This document shows positions 43,022 through 53,700 of a DNA stretch of 64,000 nucleotides, in pieces. Each line of letters begins with the position of its first letter. Within the stretch, counting starts at the first letter, position 1. Source of the stretch: Tipula vernalis (Eukaryota > Arthropoda > Insecta > Diptera > Tipulidae); the NCBI GenBank assembly GCA_958295665.1, contig OY282560.1, positions 309,981,236 to 310,045,235 of the forward strand, written 5' to 3'. Below the pieces are notes generated by a model. That model made no database searches. It was not told where the DNA came from and saw nothing but the letters and a program-made list of their open reading frames with translations. A program made the translations under genes and the position numbers.

Positions 43022-44800
43022 AAAATTACCAATTTATTCAAAACCAACACAAACTTCTTGTACCTTAATCAGTTAAAACGTATGTACATCAACTTGTGTC
43101 AGTAATAAAAATAATAAAAATAAAAATAAACAAAATTTTTTTTACACAATTCATACCACATATATAATGGTATATATAGACCAATATACATACATATGGC
43201 ATGAAAATACCTGTTTAAACGATCCCGTTAATATTTTTTTTTTTTTTTGAACAAGTTTCTCCTTGTTCAAATCTTTCACATCAAACGAGAAACCTGAATC
43301 ATGTTAAATGAATTGAACTAACACAATTTATTAATTAATTATTAAACTGCACCGCAACACAGAAAAACACTGTAAACTCTTTAATCACAACACTACTCGC
43401 CATTCCGAAGGATTAGGTACATTTCATACACATTTAAATTAGTTCACTTATTTCACTGCAACTTTAGACTTTTCACTTCACTGTATTAATTACAATAATA
43501 AATTAAATTAAATTAATATATATATATAAATAAAATATATACTAAATTTTCGAAGAAGACGACAAAAACACGTCCTTCTTCTACGAGTGTCAACGACCGA
43601 CCATCACCTTTAAATTGCATTGGTGAATGATACATAAATGCGCCATTATCAATTATTAAACAAACAAAATGTTCATCCTGTCCAGTTGATATAAATTATA
43701 TTAACTAATCGTACTTTAGTTCAGTTAAGACTGATTTACATTCAACGACAATCGGCGTCTGCAAAAAAATTAAAACACAAGTCAAAACCCGAGAAACAAA
43801 CCCAAAAAGCCTCGTCTGCTTTTTTTTGCAGATGTCGTTTCATCTTTTTTCTGTAAAATCGTCGATGCGTGAATAAATAACTATCATAAGGTTACATAAA
43901 TAAGAAAACCAATTATTTGCATTGGTTTATGACATTTTTTGTTTAAATTTACTTTTTATGTGTAAAGAAAACTTGCACTATAACCCTTGGGCCCTTTCCA
44001 GAAGTTATACTTATTTAATTAGAGATACATATGGTTTGGGCTATTAAACCTGTTCCTTGAACTTTAGCAGTGGACGTAGAGGATGCAAAGCACAGCTGCC
44101 AGCGGCCAGACGCTTCTTGATAACTTTCTCCAAAGTATTAAATCTCCCTCAAATGTGTGCTTAATTGTTAAAATCAATTGCGTCAGTCTCTAAAACCAGA
44201 GATCAGATAATTTTTTTGCAAAAACGCAAGCTGACAATTAGACCAGCGGCACTTTACGGTAATTTTTTTCCGTGAGAGGCGGTTTCTCTACCTTTCAATC
44301 ATCCATCTTACTGTTTAATTACCATTTTCGTTGTTTTTATCAAATGGAAAAACGAAAACGCAATACAGAGCCGTGTCGATTGTCAATCGACTCGAATCAT
44401 AAAAGGGGAAAATGTCTCAAAGACAACCAAACCTTGTAATTCTCTACGAATAACCTACCATTTTTAAGAAATTTTTGAATAAAATTTCAAATCGTCTTCC
44501 TGATAAGTTGAAGTTATTCAGTTTAACTAGCACTAACAACTTCACAAAAATTGGTACTTAATACTCAAATAATTCTGCTAAGTTTAATATTTGTGATATA
44601 CTTACGCTATAATCAGCAATATTACACTTTCACTCTTGTTCCTGAACCGTTTTGGTTCATAAAGAAATTTGCTAACAGCTTAATGACTGGACATGAATTA
44701 CCACCCTTCCTTATAATGAGGATTGTAATTAGCCGTCCTCTCTTTGGTGTGTCTCTACTAAATCAAGCTTTACAAATTTTAAACAAAATCATTTAAGTGC
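43022..44800. other. Gene-free stretch between transposons and the F-box gene
   Basis: AT-rich, including a TATATATA run at 43515-43530. 44333-44410 is a half copy of hairpin MITE D from the 27-kb region. A hairpin-like GAACAAG...CTTGTTC lies at 43249-43269. No gene recognised. Confidence 0.45.
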
Positions 44801-44804
44801 AAAT

Positions 44805-44810
44805 TTTATT
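44805..44810 (-). terminator. AATAAA polyadenylation signal touching the F-box gene stop codon
   Basis: The hexamer on the minus strand overlaps the TAA (44812-44810) by one base, which predicts a 3' UTR of only some 10-30 bases. A later signal could also be used. Confidence 0.5.
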
Positions 44811-46520
44811 TAAACTAAAACTTTATCCAACTGTTTACCAAATAATTTCGATAAATTTGTTGATCGTAATTTTTTCAATTTTCTCAAATCATCACCAGAA
44901 ATGCCATTTACCAATTCACCCAAATGAAATTCTTCCAAATTTTGGAGACGCGAAATTTTATATTTGTATTCTCGAACCGGATCCTCGGTTCGTGCAATGT
45001 CAAAGTATATAGAAACAATCCGTAATTTTATTAAATGTTGAAAAATTGTTTCCAGATTTCGGGTGAGAAGGCGATTTAACTTTAATTCAATCAAATTCGG
45101 ATGATTTTCACAAAATTGCACGAGATTCGATTCGGTTACGATTTCTTCAAAGTGGAATACAAGTAAATGTTCGAATTTGCATTTAAAAAATTTATCAATT
45201 TCGGCAAAACTTATAACTGTCTCCTCCCAACAATGAACACGTAATTTCTGAAATTTGGATTGATATATGTATTACTACATCTGGTACAAAAAAAATTTGG
45301 AACTCACTTGTAGTTGTTTAAGGTTTGCCAATACAGAAATGGGTTGATCGCTGTCCCGCAAACGACAAACTAACTTCTTTAAATTTACCAAATATTGGCA
45401 TATAAGTGACAGTTGATCCTGTCTCAGTCCATCAATAGTAAATTCCTCCAGTTTTATTAATTTCAGAATCAACTGATGAAAAAGGCGACTTTTGTAGACA
45501 CCACCTTCCCAATTCCACCAGAGACCAATCCTGAATGATCTCAAATCAATATTTTTAATTTTAACAAAACTTGTTATAAAATCATCGGCATAACCGGTAA
45601 GAGAAAATTCCAGAATTAAATGTTTCAAGTTATCTAGAATACTTGTATTATCGAATATTGTAAAATATTGATCATACAGATTACCATTATGCCCATCGAA
45701 TTCAATAAATTCATGAGAAAATGATTCTAAATTTGTTGTGCATCGTAAAAGATCATCGATTAATGGAATATTATTAAAATATTCGATTGCTACATTTTTA
45801 ATGCCGAGTAAATTCTTGCGGATCCGATTTTTGGCTTCGTAATCATAATCTAATGGAAATAAACCAGGCAATTGTGACAGTTGATTACATTCAGAAAATG
45901 AAAAAACTTCTAAACTCGTCGATAACTCTAGTAATTTGAGCAAATGATGTATTTTAATATCAGATTGGTGTATATGCAATTCGTTTACGAATGGACAAAA
46001 TTTTTCGAATAATTCAAAATAGTGGCAGTCCACTTTATCAAATGCAAGAAATTGTAATTTTAACAAACCGTATTTGCGATTTGATTTACAAATTTCTGTG
46101 AAATCATTCTCTCTTGGTCGGAGGATAAGGGTTCTAGCGATTTTTGGATCGGTTGACGCATAGTGCCACGATTTACAGACAACTGTAGCCTTCTTAAAAT
46201 CGTTCAGTCGCAAATACTGCAGTACTTGAGTAATAATCTGGAAGAGAATACAAACATATTTATGTATAAATTATTAAGTATGTACATATGTACATATTTT
46301 TATATTCGAAACGGGGTTTCCCCCACAGGTATATAAAACAATTCAAGACTCAAAAATTATTCCGATAAAAAATAACCTAAAAATCCTTACACCTACAATA
46401 ATTTAAAACCTCCGTCAAAACATTTAATAACACGAAACTTGTGTTCATGCAAAAGTTTATTGATTTACTTACGTGTGCCGGCAACAATGAAAAATCAGCT
46501 GGACAACAATTTAGATCCAT
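44810..46520 (-). CDS. F-box and leucine-rich-repeat type protein, 3 exons, 471 aa
   Basis: Exons 46520-46473 (16 codons), 46237-45308 (310 codons) and 45247-44810 (145 codons plus stop) join in phase 0. The F-box is split by the first intron: exon 1 gives FSLLPAH, exon 2 continues IITQVLQYLRLNDFKKATVV then CKSWHYAS, so it covers about residues 10-55. The rest is a series of Leu-rich repeats (LLKLQFL, LEVFSFSECNQL, LKHLILEFSL, LEEFTIDGL, LKKLVCRL, LEEFHLGEL) expected to form a curved substrate-binding surface. Known for the family: the F-box docks onto Skp1 in an SCF ubiquitin ligase and the repeats pick the substrate. The substrate is unknown. A matching first exon stands at 59520-59567. Confidence 0.88.
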
Positions 46521-46969
46521 TGTATTTTAAAACGAATCAATTAAAATCTAGCAAAATAATTTATAATAATAAAAATCACAAGAAGGAATTCGAATGAAGC
46601 TAAATTACAAGATTTTAACTTTTTTGACATGTTGACAGAATAATAATATGTCGATAAGACAGATTATTTTGCGGGAAGCTGCTATTTAATAAATGGTCAC
46701 CAAAAAATTTCATTTTTCGCCCCAACTTTTTTTTTTTAGAAAATGTTTTAATTAATTAGATGATAAAAATTATGTTTTTAGAAAAAATATAACAAAAATG
46801 AACGTGATAAATTTAATAAATCAATTTATTATATAAAATATAAGGCAGAGCAAAACACACTATTTTTCGGCTGACCGAAAATTATTTACCATTTAAATAT
46901 TCGATTCGGTGATTTTACCGATGAAGGCGAATCATAGCGTATGGCACTTGTACTAATATTTATTCGTAT
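46521..46969. other. Upstream of the F-box gene
   Basis: The 5' UTR and promoter of the F-box gene should be here. The first ~90 bases upstream resemble those upstream of the orphan exon at 59520 (GAATTCCTTCT / GAATTTCTTCT and TTTTAAAATA before the ATG). Confidence 0.4.
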
Positions 46970-47761
46970 CCCTCTAAACAAAAAAAGCGATTCGGAAAAA
47001 ACGATACTATTGCGATATGAGAACGATACATATTTTTTTATATATATCACACCACGCACTTTCTTATTTGTATTTCTACTCCCATAGAAACAACGAAAAT
47101 AAAAATTGTATATTGCGCATTCTCTTACTCGCCATTTCAATTCAAGTTTAACCTAAAACAAAAGCGGACGGCGATATTTGTGTAAAAAGAAACTAAAATC
47201 ATTAGGAAATATTTGGTATTTCACAAAGTAATTATATATTTATTTTACAATTGGTTTAAACCATTTTTGTTTATTTATTTAATCCTTTTATACTAATTGT
47301 TTATTTTTTAAGATGTGAGCAAATTTTACTACTGCCGATTGAATTGAGGAGCGAAGTATTATGAAACCCGATGTAATTAAACCGTCATATAAAAAAGTAA
47401 ATTTTATATATTATATATAATGTATACTATAATACTTCAAATAAATAAAAAAAAATTAATCGTATTATAAAACTGGCTTTTTATTTTTGCTAATCCAAAA
47501 TAAATACTATCGTAACCAACACGAAAAATACGATACGTAAATATATCGCATAATTAGATCTGTTTACGATATGAAAAGTAAGCATCGTAAACGTATCGTA
47601 AAAATCTTTCTATTTAAGTTACGTAAAAAATTCTAATTATCATGGGACGTTGGATTCGTAATCATATCGATTTCGAATCGCAAAAACGATTCGTAAACGA
47701 TATTTTGTATGAACAATAAACATCATTTTCGTATCGTAAACGAATCGCTTTGTTTAGAGGG
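46970..47761. mobile_element. ~790-bp MITE with CCCTCTAAACAAA termini
   Basis: Left CCCTCTAAACAAAAAAAGCG then ATTCG, right CGAATCGCTTTGTTTAGAGGG. The interior has many near-repeats of CGTATCGTAAACG, as if built from short repeats of its own ends. A partial terminus of the same type is at about 59388-59425. Confidence 0.75.
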
Positions 47762-47836
47762 ATGTAACACAAACACTTAGTAGGTTTGTGCATAGGGTTC
47801 AACTTAGGTTATCTTTCCCCTTATTAATTTATTATA

Positions 47837-48306
47837 GAGTACGTTTATGCTTAGGGTTCAACCTGGTTTGAACCTAGGTTAACTTTTACTATAAACGGAG
47901 TCGAGTCATCTTGTAGTTAACTCGACTCGACCTAAAAAATTTCTAGGGTCGAGTCGAGTTAACTCTAAAAACCTTCACTATAAACGGAGTCGAGTCGAAA
48001 AATAAAAACAACAAAAAATAATAATAAAAAGACACCATTTTAATTTCTTAATTCGTGTGCGAATCCTCGATTTTTGTGTGGCAATAAAACTTGGTCATTT
48101 TATTTTTATAAAATTCGGAAAATAATACAAGAAAAACATATAAACATACGATAGTAAATGATTTTTTTTTGACGTTTCTGACTCGGTTTCAACCTAGTTT
48201 CGACTCGACTACGATTTGACTCTGCAGTATAAACGCTAAAAAAGATAACTACAAGATGATCCAAAGTTAACTAAAAGATGACTCGACTCTGAGCATAAAC
48301 GTATTC
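47837..48306 (+). mobile_element. MITE copy 1 of an inverted pair (470 bp)
   Basis: Ends GAGTACGTTTATGCTTAGGG and, inward from the right, GAATACGTTTATGCTCAGAG. ATA stands directly outside both ends. The interior is rich in CGAGTCGAGT phrases (for example CTATAAACGGAGTCGAGTC) and is non-coding. Confidence 0.85.
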
Positions 48307-48473
48307 ATAGATATGTTTGAATACTTTTTAATGAAACATAATGGAAAATGATTGTTTCTACACTATTTAATTCAATCGAACCTAAAAAACACAATAGTAA
48401 TTAGTATGAGGACAACTCTAAGAAGACTTGACTCAAACGTACTAATAGATTTGTATCTCTTGGATATGGCATA

Positions 48474-48910
48474 GAATACGTTTATGCTCAGAGTCGAGTC
48501 ATCTTTTAGTTAACTTTGGATCATCTTGTAGTTATCTTTTTTAGCGTTTATACTGCAGAGTCAAATCGTAGTCGAGTCGAAACTAGGTTGAAACCGAGTC
48601 AGAAACGTCAAAAAAAAAATCATTTACTATCGTATGTTTATATGTTTTTCTTGTATTATTTTCTGAATTTTATAAAAATAAAATGACAAAGTTTCAAAGA
48701 AATCAAAATGGTGTCTTTTTATTACTATTTTTTTGTTGTTTTTATTTTTCGACTCGACTCCGTTTATAGTGAAGGTTTTTAGAGTTAACTCGACTTGACC
48801 CTAGAAATTTTTTAGGTCGAGTCAAGTTAACTACAAGATGACTCGACTCCGTTTATAGTAAAAGTTAACCTAGGTTCAAACCAGGTTGAACCCTAAGCAT
48901 AAACGTACTC
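48474..48910 (-). mobile_element. MITE copy 2, inverted relative to copy 1 (437 bp)
   Basis: The complement of copy 1 over almost its whole length with few substitutions and a short deletion; also flanked by ATA on each side. A 167-bp spacer separates the two copies. Confidence 0.85.
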
Positions 48911-48937
48911 ATAGTGCATAGACAAAATATTGTGTTA

Positions 48938-49092
48938 ACCCAAACACATAAGCGGCGCTCTACGCCTGACTTCGCTTCTCTTCGTCTTTATAAGTTTTTG
49001 TAATCACATAGACGCCGCTAATTTGACATTTATTTATATGAAAAATATTGTTTGGGTTTTAACAACAAAATATTTTTATAAAAAACTATTTG
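48938..49092. mobile_element. Short MITE with AACCCAAACA ends (copy 1)
   Basis: ACCCAAACACATAAGCGGCG at the left, ATATTGTTTGGGTTTT near the right, and an internal GCGGCG...CGCCGC pair bordered by TAA. The reverse complement is at 59156-59313, 10 kb away. Confidence 0.75.
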
Positions 49093-50094
49093 TTTTCATC
49101 AGTTTTGTTCTGTACGCGTTACCTAAAAAAAAGTGGATAAGTTAAGTCGTAATAAGTGGTTCCGGGTACTGCGTAATTTCGTAAAAGGCCCATAATTTCG
49201 TGCACAGAGCGTTGGAATTGCTTTTTTTACGATTTATAAAAAACACGTTATTAAAAAAGATTCAGGATCTGCTCGATATTATTTGAGCGATCCATAGTTT
49301 ATCGTGCACTAACGATATGATTCTACGCCATTTTACAACGTGAACCCACTTTTAACAAAAATAACTATAATAAATATAAAAATTACTATTAAATATTACC
49401 AATAACTATAAAATACATCAATTAATACTTTTTGTGAAATAACATAACCTATCGAGTGCCCGAGAACTTCCATTGAGAAGTTTCTGTGGGTTTTTCTGGA
49501 AAAATATAACTCATTGATCGTATGGATGGATAGATCTGACATAAGCAAATTTAAATCAAACAAACAATTCCGTTCATAACTGTGCGTACAACTATGCCTA
49601 ATTGGGCCATTGTGAACTTTTATTATTTACATTTTACACATTAAAAGGAGGAATATGGATTCAACAACTTTTAGTTGTAGTTGCAGTTTTTTCGGAATTG
49701 AATTTCGAAACTGGTATTTTTAAGCGAGATTAAAACATCGAATTTAGTTGGGATTTTAATGGAATTTTTAAACGTAAATAAAACTATAGTTTTTCGAACG
49801 TGAGCTGCCAAAACGAAAAAAATAATTTTCCTTTGTCCCATAGAACGTACAAGCAAATTTATTTTGTGATGGGACAAATTAAATATATTATTTAATTAAT
49901 ATATTATTAAACAAACAGTTTTTTTTAGATGTAAGATTAACTGCCAAGAGAAATTTTGTTTATATTATTAATAAAGAATATTTAAAATGGAAACTATGAA
50001 CTTTTGTGGCTACGTAGTCGTAAAAAATATAAACAATCTCGATTTCTCAAAATTGATTTACATAAAAAAAAAACATCAAAAATATTTTTCCATA
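49093..50094. other. Gene-free stretch before the BEL element
   Basis: AT-rich; a 62-codon plus-strand frame at 49987-50175 runs into the LTR and is chance. Nothing recognised. Confidence 0.45.
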
Positions 50095-50114
50095 GGTACG
50101 CACAAAATTGCTGT
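50095..50114. repeat. Left arm of a small palindrome split by the BEL insertion
   Basis: GGTACGCACAAAATTGCTGT here pairs with 56863-56885 (…ACAGCAATTTTGTGCGTACC). The last five bases, GCTGT, are the target duplication repeated at 56841-56845. Confidence 0.85.
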
Positions 50115-50685
50115 TGTTGTGATTCCGATGAATAATCCGAATGCAGCAAAACTTTCTCGTAAAAAACTTCAATAAAATGTTTGCACTCAAAAAAATAAAA
50201 ATAAACGATTGAAGTTTAATTAATTTTTTCTTTTATTTTTTATCTTTTTATTTTTCTTGTTTTGAAAATTTTATCACAATAATTAATTTCGCAATACAAT
50301 ATTTTGTGCGCTTGGTTGGAAAAGAACTGACCAATAAACTTTTTATTTCCCAATTTATATTAATTTTATTTATGACGAGTCATATAAATCGACGCGACAT
50401 CTAATTGGTAATATATTATGGTTATGCGTTTGTTAATTATGGTATAATTTAGGTAAGAAATTAAATTTACCATTACGGCAAATTCACAATAAATTTTTAA
50501 CAATAAAAACTGTCATACAATATTAAGTGAGTCGGTTCGAATCTTAATAAACAAATACAAAAACAATACTAAATTAATTGGTTTGAATCTTAATAAGAGA
50601 AATTAACATAGCAGTGATTTAGGGGTAATTTTAATTAGCACAGAATAATAACATAACTTTTAAAAGTGGTTGATGAAAATAGACA
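50115..50685 (-). repeat. 3' LTR of the BEL/Pao element
   Basis: 571 bp. Differs from the 5' LTR at sites such as AATGCAGC/AATTCAGC and CTTCAATAAA/CTTTAATAAA, with small length differences in A-runs. An AATAAA-rich zone lies in its plus-strand left part. Confidence 0.93.
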
Positions 50686-50711
50686 TTCTCCCGCCTCAGG
50701 AAGTGTTGGAA

Positions 50712-53700
50712 TTATTCGTCTATTGGTAATAAAGACAGTTTGACAACAGGACGTCTCAATATTCCAGATGATGTCTTCACGGTAACTACTCGTACGATGC
50801 TGTCTTCTCCGGGGTGAACTGCAATGACTCGTCCAAGATTCCATTTATTTGGCGGTGAGTTATCATCACGTAATATGACGATATCGTTGATTTTTATTAC
50901 TGATGAATTTGTTTGCCACTTTGTCCGCTTTTGTAGCGATGTGAGGTAGGTTAGATGCCATTTTTTCCAGAATTCTTGACGTAGTCTCTGTAGATATTGC
51001 CATCTGGATAGGTGATTCAGTTTGATGTGGCTGGTATCTGGATCAGGCAGGTACGTGTACGGATGTCCAATTAAAAAGTGTGCCGGTGTTAGGGGATTCA
51101 GGTCATCATCTGTATTGACACAAAGCGGTCGTGGATTAAGGATTGCCTCAATCTGTGTCAAGAGAGTGGTCATCTCTTCGTAGGTGAGTAAAGCTCCCGT
51201 CAATGTTCTTCTCAAATGGTATTTTGTGGATTTCACGGCTGCTTCATATATCCCACCAAAGTGAGAGCCAGTTGGTGGATTGAATTTCCAAATAATTTGA
51301 TTCTGAGAAAGAAAATTTGAAATCTTAGTATCTTTAACAATATTGAAGAGTTCATTGAGGTTGGTTTTGGCCCCAATGAAATTTGATCCATTGTCGCTGA
51401 TAATTTCACGGCATAGACCACGACGCGAAATAAAACGACGAAAGGCTGCGATAAATGTATCAGTGGATAGATCGCCAGCCAATTCCAGGTGAATTGCCTT
51501 GGTGCTTAGGCAAACAAACACAGCAATATAGGACTTATCCGGTTTTAGTCCTCTGCGTTTCGATGGTCTAACGTAGATAGGTCCAGCGTAGTCGACCCCT
51601 GTCGAAAAGAAAGGCCTGACCAATGTAACTCGGCTGGGTGGTAAGTTGGCCATAATCGGTTGGATATTCTTGGACGTGTATTTGAAGCATTTCATACACC
51701 TTTTGATAATGCGTCGAATTACTATCTTGCAATTGATAATCCAATAATGCTGCTTCAGAGTCGTGAACAATAGTGAATGATTTCCACAAAGTAATGCCTC
51801 GTGAGTTGTGCGAACCAGTGCTTCAGTGACGACATCATTGGTTGGTAGTAGTATTGGATGCTTCACATCAAATGGTATGGTTGCTCGTGCTATGCGCCCG
51901 CCTACTCTAAGTATACCATTCTTATCAAGGAAGGGATTAAGGTTAATTAAATTATGTGTTTTAGGTAATTGAACATTGCTTCTTAGTGCTTTTATTTCTG
52001 TATGGAAATGGTTTTCTTGGACATATTTTATTAAAAGTTCTTTAGATGCATTTAATTCGGTACAATTAAGAAATGTTGTTTGTCTTTCTTTAGCTTTTAA
52101 CTTGCAATTTTTAACATATCGGTTACAATATGCTAACACACGAATAATTCTATTGTAGTTTGAAAATTTTGACACAATTAACTGGATCGGTGATGGATAT
52201 GATGTTAGGTTACAGGTGACTGTTTCTGTTGGTTGAAATTTGACTGGCCATTCGCTTACTGGTTGTTTGAGCCATTCTGGTCCTGTCCACCAGAGTTTGT
52301 GATTTAATAAGTCTGATGGTAGTATACCCCTTGAGGCACAATCGGCTGGATTGTAGTTAGTGGTTATATGATGCCAATAATTCCTCGGATAGTTGGTAAT
52401 GATTTGCGATATGCGATTCCCCACAAAAACGTCTAGTGAGCGGGGCATTGTTTCTATCCATGATAACACAATTGATGAATCGGTCCACATGTAAACATTT
52501 GTTTCACGATCAACTATTTCTTGAATGGTTTTCATTAAGTTCGAGAGCAGTACTGCAGCACATAGTTCAAGTTTTGGTATGGTGATCTGTTTTTGTATGG
52601 GTGCGACCTTAGGTTTTGCGGAAACAATCGTCACTTCTATTTCGCCTAATTCATTGGTGCAAGCAACATACACGACAGCAGCATAAGCATTCTGGGACGC
52701 ATCTGAAAATCCATGTAATGTTATTGGGTTATTGGTAAATTTGAGCCATCTTGGTATGTTAATGGATTCAATAAATTTTAATTCACTCCGGAAATTGCTC
52801 CAATCATCTGAGATGTCCTTTGGTAATGGGTCATCCCAATCTAAACATTTTGCCCATGTTCTTTGGAAGATTATTTTGACGTATATTGTTATTGGAGCTA
52901 ACCAACCTTGAGGGTCAAAAAGTTTAGATGCCTCTGATAACATGCCTCTTTTGGTTAGAGTTGGTGTCTCGTTTAGCGAAACTCGGTAAGTAAAATAATC
53001 AGAGGTTGTGTTCCAATACATACCTAGCACCTTTGAGTATTGTGATTCTCTGTCACTTTCGATTAATTTTTTGTTGTCGATTGAGATTTCATCGTTAAGT
53101 GGACAATTGGATAGCCACTTACGAAGATTGAATCCTGATGCCTTCATTATTTGTGATATCTCCGTTTTGAGTGTGTTTAGTTGTTCCTTTGTATCTGCAC
53201 CAGTCATAAGGTCGTCGACGTAAAAATCTCTGCCAATAATGGTTGATGATATTGGAAATGTTTTTTGGTTGTCATTGGCAATTTGTTTTAGTACACGGGT
53301 AGACAAAAAGGGTGCCGATGCAGTTCCATATGTGACGGTAAGTAAACGAAATTCTCGTATGGACTCCGTTGGTTCCTCTCTCCATAAAATTCTTTGGAAT
53401 TCGGCATGTGGTTTGGTAATTAAAATTTGCCTGAACATTTTCTCCAGATCGGCTGTCATCACGTATCGGTGGAAACGAAATCGTAATAAAATTTGTTGTA
53501 AGGTTTGTTGTATTGTTGGCCCGACGAGCAGATTGTTGTTGAGCGATCTGCCTGAATTGGTTTTGGCCGAGGCATCAAAAACGACACGCAACTTGGTTGT
53601 GGTGCTTGTTTCCTTATAGACTGAATGATGTGGTAGGTAATAGGACTGGTTCCATGGAATGTCTATTTCGGAATTTGGTATAAGTTCCATGTGCCCCAAA

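Noticed and set aside
42728..43105. Open frames on both strands over the hairpin at 42.8-43.0 kb
   Set aside because: They mirror each other because the DNA is an inverted repeat; no homology.
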